Below are positions 30,101 to 38,786 of a stretch of 64,000 nucleotides of DNA, piece after piece. Location: the NCBI GenBank assembly GCA_017515475.1, contig JAFWFS010000027.1, forward strand, positions 148,564-212,563, given 5' to 3'. This DNA comes from Erysipelotrichaceae bacterium. GTDB taxonomy: Bacteria > Bacillota_I > Bacilli_A > Erysipelotrichales > Erysipelotrichaceae. The notes below the pieces were generated by a model. The model had not been told where the DNA came from, searched no databases, and worked only from the letters and a program-made list of their open reading frames with translations. Both the position numbers and the translations under genes were made by a program. How positions within the stretch are numbered: the first letter of the stretch is position 1; each line of letters starts with the position of its first letter.

Positions 30101-32653
30101 ATGAATCCTGAATTAATGACAGAAAAACTGCAGGATATTCTGATGAAGGCATTGAGCATCTGCAAGGAGAACGGCAATCCCGAACTGTGCAGCGAGCACC
30201 TTCTGGCAGCCTTTCTTCAGGAGAGGGATATTACAGATCTGCTGAACGGTTTCCATACCGATGTAAACCGTCTGATTGGCATCAACGACAGCTATCTGAA
30301 AAGACTTCCTTCATCAGATACAGTAGAAAATCCGATGGTAAACCGCTATGTAGCCAATTCCTACAACGAGGCTCTGCAGAAATCGAAACAGAGAAAGGAT
30401 AAATACATCTCCATGTTCGATCTGTTCATTGCCTTGCTTTACAACCAGTCCTCGGTCTGCGAGGAACTGAGAAAGTACTGCGGCTTTACCAGAAACGACA
30501 TAGAAGACAAATACAGCATGGAAAGGGGTGGTACGATGATCAACAATCAGGAAGATGAAAACAATCTGAATCCGCTAAAGAAATACGGCAGAAACCTGGT
30601 GGATGACGTGAGAAACGGAAAGATCGATCCGGTCATCGGCAGGGACGAAGAGATCCGTAGAGTAATAGAGATCCTTTCAAGAAAAACCAAGAACAATCCG
30701 GTTCTGATCGGTGAACCGGGCGTAGGCAAGACGGCGATCGTCGAAGGTCTGGCCTGGCGTATCTTTAATAACGATGTTCCGTTAGGACTGAAAGACAAAG
30801 ATCTGATTGAACTGGACATGGGTTCGTTGATTGCGGGCGCAAAATACCGCGGAGAATTCGAGGAACGTCTGAAGGCCGTACTGAAAGAAATACAGGATGC
30901 CGACGGCAAGATCATTCTTTTCATCGATGAGATCCACAACCTGGTCGGTGCGGGAAAGACGGAAGGTGCCATGGATGCGGCCAATCTCCTGAAGCCGATG
31001 CTGGCGAGAGGAGAACTGAGATGCATCGGTGCTACGACATTCGATGAATACCGCAAGTACATCGAAAAGGATTCCGCTCTGGAGAGAAGATTCCAGAAAG
31101 TCAGTATCGATGAACCGACCGTAGAAGATACGATCTCCATCCTGAGAGGTCTGAAGGACCGCTTTGAAGCCCACCACGGCGTCAAGATCAAAGATGATGC
31201 GATCATTGCTGCGGCAACACTGTCCAACCGCTACATTTCCGACCGTTTTCTTCCGGACAAGGCGATCGACCTGATCGATGAAGCATGCGCTTCTACCAGG
31301 GTGGAGATGGATTCCAAACCGGCCGAACTGGATGAACTGAGCCGTAAGATCGATACTTTAGAGATCGAAAAGATCTCTCTGAAGAAAGAAACCGACGAAA
31401 AGGCATCAAAACGTCTGGAAGAACTGGAAAAGGATCTGGAATCTCTGAAAGAAAAGAAAAATATTCTGGATGCTAGATGGCAGAAAGAAAAGGAAGATCT
31501 GCAGCAGGTGAAGCAGATCAAGGAAAAGCTGGAACGGGCCAAACTGGAAATGTCCGATGCCCAGAACAGCGCCGACTATGAGAAGGCATCCAAGCTGCAG
31601 TATGAAACCATTCCGTCTTTGGAGAAACAGCTCAATGAAATCAACGAGAACGAGAAGGAAGGCAGAATGCTCTCGGAAGTCGTAGATGAACAGTCCATCG
31701 CCAAGGTAGTTGCAAAATGGACCCATATCGATGTATCGAAACTGATGTCTTCAGAAAGGGAGAAACTGCTGAAACTGAAAGAGAAACTGTCTCTGCGTGT
31801 CGTTGGACAGGATCAGGCGCTGGAACTTGTTTCTGACGCGATTTTAAGGTCCAAGGCGCAGGTTTCCGATACGAATCGACCGATCGGTTCATTCCTCTTC
31901 CTGGGTCCTACAGGCGTCGGTAAAACCGAAGTGGCCAAGGCTCTGGCGGAGCAGCTGTTTGACGATGAAACCAAGATCGTACGTATCGACATGTCCGAAT
32001 ACATGGAGAAGTTCTCAGTATCCAGACTGATCGGTGCTCCTCCGGGATATGTAGGCTACGAAGAAGGCGGCCAGCTGACTGAAGCCGTCAGAAGAAAACC
32101 TTATTCCATTGTCCTGCTGGACGAGATCGAAAAGGCCCATCCTGATGTCTTCAACATTCTTCTGCAGATCCTGGATGATGGAAGGATTACGGATTCCAAG
32201 GGCGTAACCGTAGACTTCAAGAATACCATTATCATCATGACATCCAACCTGGGAAGCGAGTACGCGTTTGAAAAGGATCAGGCAAAGAAGACAAAACAGT
32301 ACGAAGAACTCGTCAAGATGACATTCAAGCCGGAGTTCATCAACCGTATCGACGAGATCATCATCTTTAATCCGTTGGATAAGGACATGATCGAAAAGGT
32401 TGCCGAAAAGTTCCTGAACATTCTCAAGAAGAGACTGGCTGAATCGGATGTCAGTCTATCAGTCACGCAGAATGCCATGAACAAGATCGTAGAACTCGGA
32501 TTCGATGAAACATACGGTGCAAGACCGATGAAACGTCACATCCAGAGAGCGATTGAATCCCTGGTAGCCAAGTATCTGCTGGAAAACTACGATGCGAAAG
32601 ACATCGTCGTGGATCTGGATAAGAACGGCAATTATACGGTGAGCAGACAATAA
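30101..32653 (+). CDS. clpB: ATP-dependent disaggregase ClpB
   Basis: 850 residues. An N-terminal Clp domain (residues 1-145) is followed by AAA module 1 (GEPGVGKT), the long ClpB middle coiled coil (about 395-520), and AAA module 2 (GPTGVGKTE, then ARPMKRHIQRAIE). The long middle region separates it from ClpC. ClpB rescues aggregated proteins with DnaK/DnaJ/GrpE, whose genes are next door. AAGGAGG precedes the start. An in-frame ATG at codon 146 (30536) has AAAGGGG seven bases upstream, so a shorter form lacking the N-domain is likely, as in E. coli where the internal start is near codon 149. Confidence 0.96.
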   Translation: MNPELMTEKLQDILMKALSICKENGNPELCSEHLLAAFLQERDITDLLNGFHTDVNRLIGINDSYLKRLPSSDTVENPMVNRYVANSYNEALQKSKQRKDKYISMFDLFIALLYNQSSVCEELRKYCGFTRNDIEDKYSMERGGTMINNQEDENNLNPLKKYGRNLVDDVRNGKIDPVIGRDEEIRRVIEILSRKTKNNPVLIGEPGVGKTAIVEGLAWRIFNNDVPLGLKDKDLIELDMGSLIAGAKYRGEFEERLKAVLKEIQDADGKIILFIDEIHNLVGAGKTEGAMDAANLLKPMLARGELRCIGATTFDEYRKYIEKDSALERRFQKVSIDEPTVEDTISILRGLKDRFEAHHGVKIKDDAIIAAATLSNRYISDRFLPDKAIDLIDEACASTRVEMDSKPAELDELSRKIDTLEIEKISLKKETDEKASKRLEELEKDLESLKEKKNILDARWQKEKEDLQQVKQIKEKLERAKLEMSDAQNSADYEKASKLQYETIPSLEKQLNEINENEKEGRMLSEVVDEQSIAKVVAKWTHIDVSKLMSSEREKLLKLKEKLSLRVVGQDQALELVSDAILRSKAQVSDTNRPIGSFLFLGPTGVGKTEVAKALAEQLFDDETKIVRIDMSEYMEKFSVSRLIGAPPGYVGYEEGGQLTEAVRRKPYSIVLLDEIEKAHPDVFNILLQILDDGRITDSKGVTVDFKNTIIIMTSNLGSEYAFEKDQAKKTKQYEELVKMTFKPEFINRIDEIIIFNPLDKDMIEKVAEKFLNILKKRLAESDVSLSVTQNAMNKIVELGFDETYGARPMKRHIQRAIESLVAKYLLENYDAKDIVVDLDKNGNYTVSRQ
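30520..30538 (+). promoter_or_regulatory. Internal ribosome-binding site and start in clpB
   Basis: AAAGGGG followed by seven bases and an in-frame ATG at codon 146, at the end of the N-domain. Confidence 0.5.
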
Positions 32654-32667
32654 TAACGATTTACAGA

Positions 32668-32692
32668 AAAAGCGGCAGATAATGCCGCTTTT
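32668..32692 (+). terminator. Terminator after clpB
   Basis: AAAAGCGGCA / TGCCGCTTTT with a five-base loop. Confidence 0.85.
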
Positions 32693-32701
32693 CTTATGAA
32701 C

Positions 32702-32725
32702 AAAAAAAGAACTCTTTTGAGTTCT
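32702..32725 (-). terminator. Terminator of csp
   Basis: On the minus strand GAACTC / GAGTTC with an AAAA loop, followed by TTTTTTT. Confidence 0.8.
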
Positions 32726-32750
32726 ATTCCGGTCTAATTAAACGATTTAA

Positions 32751-32948
32751 TTAAATCTTCTTGACATCATATGCCTGAGGGCCTTTTTCACCGTCTTTTA
32801 CTTCGTATTCGACAGCCTGACCTTCGTCTAATGATTTATAGCCATCAACAAGAATTGCTGAGAAATGAACAAATACTTCAACTCCATCATCACCTGTGAT
32901 AAAGCCATAACCTTTAGCGGCATTAAACCACTTAACTTTACCTGTCAT
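32751..32948 (-). CDS. csp: Cold-shock protein
   Basis: 65 residues, a single cold-shock domain. RNP1 is KGYGFIT and RNP2 is VFVHFSAI; the N-terminus [15 protein letters not shown] is typical. It binds single-stranded RNA or DNA. AAGGGG precedes the ATG and the promoter is well formed, with a leader of about 30 bases, too short for the long cold-responsive leader of E. coli cspA. Divergent from the S66 peptidase gene. Confidence 0.97.
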   Translation of the reverse strand: MTGKVKWFNAAKGYGFITGDDGVEVFVHFSAILVDGYKSLDEGQAVEYEVKDGEKGPQAYDVKKI

Positions 32949-32985
32949 AATTCCCCTTTACTAGCAAAAAACTATATGCAATTTC

Positions 32986-33014
32986 ATTTTAGAACAAATC
33001 GGTACCACTTGCAA
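32986..33014 (-). promoter_or_regulatory. csp promoter
   Basis: Minus strand: TTGCAA (33014-33009), 17-base spacer, TAAAAT (32991-32986). Confidence 0.8.
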
Positions 33015-33037
33015 AGGTTTTTGACTTAATTGGTACC
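33001..33037. promoter_or_regulatory. Inverted repeat between csp and S66 peptidase promoters
   Basis: Arms GGTACCACTT (33001-33010) and AATTGGTACC (33028-33037), one mismatch, 17 bases apart, next to or covering the -35 boxes of both divergent promoters. A candidate operator; the binding protein is unknown. Confidence 0.45.
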
Positions 33038-33049
33038 TTTTAGTATATT
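33021..33049 (+). promoter_or_regulatory. Promoter of leaderless S66 peptidase gene
   Basis: TTGACT (33021-33026), 17-base spacer, TATATT (33044-33049), then TTGAGT and the ATG at 33056. The expected first transcribed base is at or next to the A of ATG. No ribosome-binding site. Confidence 0.75.
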
Positions 33050-33055
33050 TTGAGT

Positions 33056-34033
33056 ATGATATATCCTGAATTCCTGAAAGAAAACGATCTGATCGGTATC
33101 TGCGCCCCAAGCAAAGGCGTCGGTCATAAGCTGGATGAACTGGAAGAATCCAATGAAGTGTTAAGGCAAAACGGATACCGGATCAAAGAAACGAAATCGG
33201 TTAGAAAAAACAACGACAGAAGCGCTTCTGCGAAGCAGAGAGCTAGGGAAATGGAGGAACTGATCTGCGATCCAGAAGTAAAGGCCGTCCTGTGCGCCGC
33301 CGGAGGCGACTACATGCTGGAGATGATGCCGTATGTGGATTTCGACAGAATCAGGGAAAACCCGAAGTGGATCATCGGCATGTCCGATCCGACCAATATC
33401 CTGTATACGGTAACGACAAAACTGGATATCGCAACGCTTTACGGATTCAACGGTGCCGGATTTGTACTGAAGGCCGACCGCCAGCAGAACACATTCTTCA
33501 ATTATCTGAAAGGGAAAACCGTCAAACAGAATTCCTATAAACGTTACATTACTTTCCTGAACGAAATCAGTGAAATCAGGAGGTATGAACCGGTATGTTG
33601 GACGGCAAAGAACGACATGAAGATCGAGGGGAGACTGATCGGCGGATGCGTCGAGTGTATCGAGAAGCTGATCGGAACTTCTCTGGATGATACCAATGCC
33701 TTTCTGGAACGTCATAAGGATGATGGTATCGTCTGGTTCTTCGACGTTTTCTCCATGTCCGCCTACGACTTCTATCTGACTCTGCTGCAGTACAGGAATG
33801 CCGGATGGTTCAGATACTGCAAAGGCGTGCTGATCGGCAGAGTTGCCTTCCCGCGCATCGATGATCCGAAACTGGATTACATCAAAGCCGCAGACAAGGC
33901 TCTGGGAAGAATACCTCACATCTGTGAAATGGATATCGGACATACCAGCCCAAAAATGACCCTGATCAACGGAGCATATTGCAAGGTTGAATATCGGGAC
34001 GGAAAGGGCAGTATCTCATTCCAACTGAAATAA
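33056..34033 (+). CDS. S66-family peptidase (LD-carboxypeptidase/MccF-like)
   Basis: 325 residues from the ATG at 33056; an in-frame TTG at 33050 lies where the transcript should not yet have begun. The nucleophile Ser is in GMSDPTNIL and the His in DIGHTSPKMTL. The expected catalytic Glu region reads WFFDVFSM, so Asp appears to replace Glu, or the alignment is shifted. Family members remove the terminal D-Ala from LD-crosslinked or tetrapeptide stems, or inactivate microcin C-like peptide nucleotides. No signal peptide is present, so it acts in the cytoplasm, in muropeptide recycling or self-immunity. Confidence 0.88.
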   Translation: MIYPEFLKENDLIGICAPSKGVGHKLDELEESNEVLRQNGYRIKETKSVRKNNDRSASAKQRAREMEELICDPEVKAVLCAAGGDYMLEMMPYVDFDRIRENPKWIIGMSDPTNILYTVTTKLDIATLYGFNGAGFVLKADRQQNTFFNYLKGKTVKQNSYKRYITFLNEISEIRRYEPVCWTAKNDMKIEGRLIGGCVECIEKLIGTSLDDTNAFLERHKDDGIVWFFDVFSMSAYDFYLTLLQYRNAGWFRYCKGVLIGRVAFPRIDDPKLDYIKAADKALGRIPHICEMDIGHTSPKMTLINGAYCKVEYRDGKGSISFQLK

Positions 34034-34056
34034 AAGCACTGTCATGCAGTGCTTTT
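34032..34056. terminator. Two-way terminator
   Basis: AAAAGCACTG / CAGTGCTTTT with a TCATG loop between the convergent S66 peptidase and threonine aldolase genes. Confidence 0.88.
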
Positions 34057-34058
34057 GT

Positions 34059-35099
34059 TTATCTTCTTTTTGTTTCATTCAGGATCAGGACAAGGTCTTT
34101 GTAGAAATCCTTGACCCTGTCTTTCTTGGTTGCCCAGGAACATACGAATCTGACAACGGTATTGTTCTTGTCGTACTTACCCCATTCCGTGACCTTGTAT
34201 TTTTCTTTTATCTTCTCCAGGACTCTGTTGTCCAGAACCGGGAAGATCTGATTGGTAGGGGAATCGATGTACATCCTGATGCCAAGCTGCTGGAAGGCGT
34301 ATTTCAGTGCCTGAGCCATGACATTGGCGTTCTTGGCGTTTTTCAGGTAGGTATCATCCTCAAGCAGAGCCTGAAACTGTACGCCGATGATTTTTCCTTT
34401 CGCCAGCATTGCACAACGCTGCTTCAGCAGGTAACGGAATTCCGTCTTTAAGGCTGGATGGCGGATGATCATCGCTTCACCTAAAAGGGCTCCGTTCTTC
34501 GTTCCGCCGATATAGAAGATATCGGTATTGTCGGCAATGTCCTTGAAAGTCAGATCATTATCGACAGCCGTCAGTGCATTGCCCAGTCTGGCACCATCCA
34601 GATACAGATACAGGTTCAGTTCCTTGCATGTCTGATAAATGGCGATCAGTTCTTCCTTGGAATAGATCGTTCCAAGTTCCGTCGCATTGGAAATGAAAAC
34701 CATCTTCGGTTTTACCATATGCTCATCCAGATGAGTAAACACCGCTCTTCTGATCGCAGCAGGGGTAATTTTGCCATTGGAAGATTTCACCGGAATGATC
34801 TTATGACCGGTTGCCTCTACGGCTCCCGTTTCGTGTACGTTGATATGACCTGTTTCGGCACTGATTACGGCCTCATAGGATTTCAGCAGACTGATGGCCA
34901 GAACGTTGCACGGCGTTCCGCCCGTAACAAAATGAACATCTACATCCTGATGATGCAGCTTGGCCTTGATCGTCTCTGCTGCCTTTCTGCAATAAACATC
35001 CAGACCGTAACCTTCGGATTGCGTATAGTTGGTCTTAACCAGAGCATCCAGAACCTTTGGACATGCTCCTTCGGAATAGTCATTTGCGAACGAATACAT
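34059..35099 (-). CDS. ltaE: Low-specificity L-threonine aldolase
   Basis: 346 residues, PLP fold type I. The start FANDYSEGACPKVL, HINVHETGAVE, YLDGARLGNALT and the PLP lysine in GGTKNGALLGE are all typical of threonine/beta-eliminating aldolases. It splits threonine or allo-threonine to glycine and acetaldehyde, a second route to glycine beside tdh-kbl. AGAGG precedes the ATG. It shares a strand with the Crp-like gene upstream and may be cotranscribed with it (26 bases between them). Confidence 0.9.
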   Translation of the reverse strand: MYSFANDYSEGACPKVLDALVKTNYTQSEGYGLDVYCRKAAETIKAKLHHQDVDVHFVTGGTPCNVLAISLLKSYEAVISAETGHINVHETGAVEATGHKIIPVKSSNGKITPAAIRRAVFTHLDEHMVKPKMVFISNATELGTIYSKEELIAIYQTCKELNLYLYLDGARLGNALTAVDNDLTFKDIADNTDIFYIGGTKNGALLGEAMIIRHPALKTEFRYLLKQRCAMLAKGKIIGVQFQALLEDDTYLKNAKNANVMAQALKYAFQQLGIRMYIDSPTNQIFPVLDNRVLEKIKEKYKVTEWGKYDKNNTVVRFVCSWATKKDRVKDFYKDLVLILNETKRR

Positions 35100-35125
35100 C
35101 TTTGCTACCTCTTTGTATTTATATA

Positions 35126-35707
35126 TTATATCAGTATTATGGTCTTATCATCACGAATAATGCGTTTTTCTTTGGCGAATCTGCTGAGCAGTCTGGAAAG
35201 TGTTTCTCTTTCCAGATAGAGCTGTCCAGCCAGATCGGATACGGAACGATAGGCGATCCGGTTCTTGTGGGTATGCATGTAGTACAGGAAACGCTCCTCA
35301 GCACTTTCTAAAGAAAGCAGCCTGATCCTGCTGTTCAGTTCCTTGGAGAAGTTGGATTGTATTCTCAAGTATTCCACCAGAAAATCCTTGTTTCCTTCCA
35401 GGATCTTCAGCAAGTCGCCCCTTTCCAGTAATGCGACTGTCGCTTCTTCCATGGCGGTGATATTGCCCCTGTAGTAAGGTTCGGAAGAAAAAACGAGGTT
35501 GTTGCCGAAAATTTCTCCTTCCTTTAAGGAATTGTAGATGATCTGCTTGCCATCCGGGAGATAGGACATGATCTGTACGCTTCCAAAGATGATGATTCCG
35601 ATGCATTCGCAGCGCTCATTCTCATAGAACAAAGTCTCTCCTTTGGAGAGTTTTCTTTCTCTTAACAGCTTTCTTTCGTCATGATTGAGTTTTTCGATAA
35701 TATTCAT
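35126..35707 (-). CDS. Crp/Fnr-family transcription regulator
   Basis: 193 residues. The N-terminal cyclic-nucleotide-binding-type beta barrel (for example GIIIFGSVQIMSYLPDGK and EGEIFGNNLVF) is followed by a long dimer helix and a C-terminal winged helix (SVSDLAGQLYLERETLSRLLSRF). No Fnr-type Cys cluster is present and the cAMP-contact Arg pattern is not obvious, so the signal is unknown. It is divergent from the binding-protein gene, with a CRP-type palindrome between them that probably represses this gene and activates the other. No good Shine-Dalgarno. Confidence 0.88.
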   Translation of the reverse strand: MNIIEKLNHDERKLLRERKLSKGETLFYENERCECIGIIIFGSVQIMSYLPDGKQIIYNSLKEGEIFGNNLVFSSEPYYRGNITAMEEATVALLERGDLLKILEGNKDFLVEYLRIQSNFSKELNSRIRLLSLESAEERFLYYMHTHKNRIAYRSVSDLAGQLYLERETLSRLLSRFAKEKRIIRDDKTIILI

Positions 35708-35712
35708 GATCC

Positions 35713-35726
35713 GTGATTCAAATCAC
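35713..35726. promoter_or_regulatory. CRP-type palindromic operator
   Basis: GTGATT-CA-AATCAC, matching the TGTGA-N6-TCACA plan of Crp/Fnr sites. Its centre (35719.5) is 41.5 bases upstream of the start site predicted from TATAAT at 35749-35754, the class II activator position. For the minus-strand TATAAT at 35743-35748 it lies just downstream of the start site, the position of a repressor site. Confidence 0.7.
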
Positions 35727-35742
35727 ATTCTTTCTGTTCTTC

Positions 35743-35754
35743 ATTATATATAAT
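35743..35754. promoter_or_regulatory. Overlapping divergent -10 boxes
   Basis: TATAAT on the minus strand (35743-35748) for the Crp-like gene and TATAAT on the plus strand (35749-35754) for the ABC-type operon. Confidence 0.6.
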
Positions 35755-35776
35755 TTATCTGCGAGGTTGAAAGAAA

Positions 35777-36739
35777 ATGAAGAAATTATTATCCGTTTTA
35801 TCTGTATTGCTGCTGCTGTGTGGATGTGCAGGAGAAAAGAAAGAAGAAACGCAGGCTGCTGTCGACCCTTCTTCTTTAACCGTTGTAACGCCAAAAGGTG
35901 CCCCGGTCCTGGCTTTCTATGACTGGATCGTCAGCGGGAACTATTCCAGGGTGGCTGCCGATGCGATCGGCGCTTTATGGACGGGAGATGAATCTCCGGA
36001 CGTGATTACCGTCGATATTACCAGCGGCGTGAAAGCCATTTCCAACGGTGCAGATTACAAGCTGGCTGCCGTTGTTACGTTTGGCAATCTTTATATCGGT
36101 GCTACCGGAAACGACGAGAACGATACGATGGACAGCGACGACAGAATCGTCCTGTTCGGCAATGAAAACATGCTTCCCGGCAAGGTCTTCCATTATCTTT
36201 ATGGATCAGACTATGATGATGCGATTATCTATGTCGCCGATGCCCAGCAGGCTGCCGCCTGTCTGATGAAAGGTGCCGATCTGGAAGGGAATCCGGTCGA
36301 CTACGTGTTCCTGGCCCAGCCTGCCATGTTTGCGGCACTGAAACAGAATGAGAACGCCTCTGTAGCTGTCGACATTCAGGAAGCCTACCGCAGCAAGTCG
36401 GGCATGGATATCGTTCAGGCCGGCGTATTCATCAGGAATACCGTATCCGACGCTACTGTCGAAGCCTTCCTCAACGATCTGGAAATATCCATCAATACCG
36501 GTATCGAAGATCCGGAAAAGATGTTTGACGCCTTAAGCGTCTATGAAGGGGACGAATTTACGACCCAGTTCGGTCTGCCGAATCTCAATGTCGTAAAAGC
36601 CGTATTCGCTCAAAAGAACGCCTTAGGCATCAATGCCATGGGTCTGGGATTCAAGAGAGCCAAGGACATTCGGAACGATATCGATGCTTTTCTAGAGGTA
36701 ATGGGAATCGAAAAGACGAGTGAAGAAATCTACCGCTGA
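35777..36739 (+). CDS. ABC-type substrate-binding lipoprotein (NMT1/SsuA-like)
   Basis: 320 residues with a lipoprotein signal (LLSVLSVLLLLCGCAGE, lipid on the Cys of LCGC). The body resembles binding proteins of the nitrate/sulfonate/thiamine-precursor group, beginning VVTPKGAPVLAFYDWI and containing DVITVDITSGVKAIS. GAGG lies before the ATG. The end overlaps the permease gene by 20 bp. No ATPase gene is found nearby, so the transporter must borrow or encode one elsewhere. Substrate cannot be told from sequence. Confidence 0.8.
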   Translation: MKKLLSVLSVLLLLCGCAGEKKEETQAAVDPSSLTVVTPKGAPVLAFYDWIVSGNYSRVAADAIGALWTGDESPDVITVDITSGVKAISNGADYKLAAVVTFGNLYIGATGNDENDTMDSDDRIVLFGNENMLPGKVFHYLYGSDYDDAIIYVADAQQAAACLMKGADLEGNPVDYVFLAQPAMFAALKQNENASVAVDIQEAYRSKSGMDIVQAGVFIRNTVSDATVEAFLNDLEISINTGIEDPEKMFDALSVYEGDEFTTQFGLPNLNVVKAVFAQKNALGINAMGLGFKRAKDIRNDIDAFLEVMGIEKTSEEIYR

Positions 36740-37481
36740 TCAGTATAAAACCTATCTTTACGGCATTGTGCTGCTGCTTCTTGCGTGGCAGCTTTTTGCT
36801 GTGATGATCAACGAAGAAACCATGGTCTTTCCCGGACCTTTGCAGACTTTCAGATACGCCTTCGCGCTGCTTGGAAAAAGCTATACCTACAGATGCCTTG
36901 GCGCTACATTCTCGAAGATGCTGTGCGGCTATCTGATCTCTTTGGCTGCCGCATTGATTCTGGGAACAGTATCCGGGAATTCCGTCTTCTTTGAACGGCT
37001 TTTCAGCCCGTTTATCACGACATTGCGGGCTGTTCCTACCGCTTCACTGATCTACTTCTTCATCGTTCTGACAGGCTTTAAAAAGGCTCCTATGATGATG
37101 GTCATCCTGATCTGTTTTCCGATCCTGTACGAAGGAATTGCCGGCGGTATCAGAAACGTCCCGTTAAGCATCCTGAATGCCTGCAGACTGGATGGAGCAG
37201 GCTTTATCAGAAGAAATCTGCGGATCAGACTCCCTCTGGCTCTTCCTTACATCGCTGTCGCCATGGCATCCAGTTTCTCCCTCTGTTTCAAGATCGAGAT
37301 CATGGCCGAGGTCATTACCGGAAGTGCGAATGCCGGTCTGGGCAGCGTGATTGCCGCATCCAGAAGTGCCGATCCAACCAATATGATCCCGATTTTCGCG
37401 TATTCGCTGATCGCAGTCGCGATCATGCTGATGATCGACTTCATCGGCAGCACGATCCGGAGCAAAATAAACGTGAATTAG
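36720..37481 (+). CDS. ABC transporter permease (SsuC/TauC-like)
   Basis: 253 residues, GTG start overlapping the binding-protein gene by 20 bp. About six membrane helices; the EAA-type loop is visible as NACRLDGAGFIRRNLRIRLP, followed by AVAMASSFSLCFKIEIMAEV and GLGSVIAAS, typical of the SsuC/TauC group. It works with the lipoprotein encoded upstream. The missing partner is the ATP-binding subunit. Confidence 0.85.
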   Translation: MKKSTADQYKTYLYGIVLLLLAWQLFAVMINEETMVFPGPLQTFRYAFALLGKSYTYRCLGATFSKMLCGYLISLAAALILGTVSGNSVFFERLFSPFITTLRAVPTASLIYFFIVLTGFKKAPMMMVILICFPILYEGIAGGIRNVPLSILNACRLDGAGFIRRNLRIRLPLALPYIAVAMASSFSLCFKIEIMAEVITGSANAGLGSVIAASRSADPTNMIPIFAYSLIAVAIMLMIDFIGSTIRSKINVN

Positions 37482-37496
37482 TTTATAATGGAATAG

Positions 37497-38786
37497 ATGA
37501 AAAAAGTCCTGAAACAGTACCGTCAGATATTGAAATGCACGATTCTTTTTGCATTGCTGTGTGCGGTACTTTTTCTTTTGAATACCAATTTCAGTTTTCT
37601 CGGCAGGAAATCGATCCACGAAGACGCCAGGACATACAGGACACGCCACTGTCTGGTCTTCTATCCCGACTCCAAAACAGGCTTCAATGAAGCGAAAAAC
37701 CTCTGCAAAGGCGTTAAGGACGACAGGATTTTCGACTATACGCTGATTCCTTTCGGCGACTACTACATGGTCAGTTACGGCAGGGATCTGAAGTACTTTA
37801 CCGATAAACAGTATCAGCTGCTTCAGATCGAAGATCTGTCCGACGAAGGAAAGAAAATCGCAGCCGATTATCTGCGTTACGAAATCAAGAAACAAAGACC
37901 GGAAGAGTACTACAATGCGGAATTTCTGAGTACGCTTACAGCCAATCAGCTGGATTTTACCGATGTTACGTACGAGATCTCTGAAGAGAATCTGATCTGC
38001 CGCTTTCCGGAATACGATCTGGATGTATCCGTTCCGTTAAGATATCTGCAGAAAGCTCTGAACATGAATTTCGGATATCCGCAGGAACTGTACAGGAAAC
38101 CGGTGTATCTTGATCCGGGCGAGGATCATCCGATCATCTGCCTGACATTCGACGACGGACCGTATTTCTGGTCGGAAAAAAAGAGCACCTCAAGCGAAGC
38201 GATCGTCGATCTGCTCTATCAGTACGATGCTTCCGCCACCTTCTATGTCGTAGGATACAATCTGGAAAACCGTGACATCTGGGCCGATTATCAGGTCTAC
38301 ATGTTTTTGCGTAATTCCATCAATCAGGGCAACGAATACGGTTCCCATACTCAGAGTCATCCATCCAGCCTGAAAGATCTTTCCACCTATGACGAGATTT
38401 ATGACGAGATCAACGGTCCGATCCGTTACATGGAAAAGTTCATGGACTATGAAATGAAGACCTATCGTCCGGTAGGCGGAGAATTCGACGAGGATGTTTT
38501 ATCGGTGCAGCCTTTGCCGGCCATCCTTTGGGACGTGGACTCCGAGGACTGGTATTCCAGAGACGTCCAGACCATCTGCGACAAGGTCCTGGGTTACGAA
38601 TATGAATCCGGCGACATCATCCTGTTCCACGACATTTACTTCGAAACCGCAGAAGCGCTTGAAAAGATCGTTCCGGAACTGATCAACAGGGGCTGCCAGC
38701 TGGTAAGCGTATCCGACATGCTGACATATTACGGAATCGATCCGTCTTCCATCAGCTACTTCTTCTCTCCGGGCTATTACGAGTGA
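37497..38786 (+). CDS. Membrane-anchored polysaccharide deacetylase
   Basis: 429 residues. An N-terminal anchor (CTILFALLCAVLFLLNT) places the enzyme outside the membrane. About 190 residues of unassigned N-terminal region precede a NodB domain with ICLTFDDGPYFW (catalytic Asp and metal Asp), GSHTQSHPSSL (metal His pair), YRPVGGEFDE and DIILFHDIY. Such enzymes remove acetyl groups from peptidoglycan or a secreted glycan. YRPVGG replaces the usual RPP-type motif (RPPYG). A TATAAT lies seven bases before the ATG, close to the leaderless pattern, but it may also be cotranscribed with the permease gene 15 bases upstream. Its end overlaps the convergent WYL gene by 35 bp. Confidence 0.88.
   Translation: MKKVLKQYRQILKCTILFALLCAVLFLLNTNFSFLGRKSIHEDARTYRTRHCLVFYPDSKTGFNEAKNLCKGVKDDRIFDYTLIPFGDYYMVSYGRDLKYFTDKQYQLLQIEDLSDEGKKIAADYLRYEIKKQRPEEYYNAEFLSTLTANQLDFTDVTYEISEENLICRFPEYDLDVSVPLRYLQKALNMNFGYPQELYRKPVYLDPGEDHPIICLTFDDGPYFWSEKKSTSSEAIVDLLYQYDASATFYVVGYNLENRDIWADYQVYMFLRNSINQGNEYGSHTQSHPSSLKDLSTYDEIYDEINGPIRYMEKFMDYEMKTYRPVGGEFDEDVLSVQPLPAILWDVDSEDWYSRDVQTICDKVLGYEYESGDIILFHDIYFETAEALEKIVPELINRGCQLVSVSDMLTYYGIDPSSISYFFSPGYYE

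Noticed and set aside
33001..33037. GGTACC pair as recombination or attachment sites
   Set aside because: No integrase, tRNA end or phage gene nearby; the position over two promoters fits an operator better.
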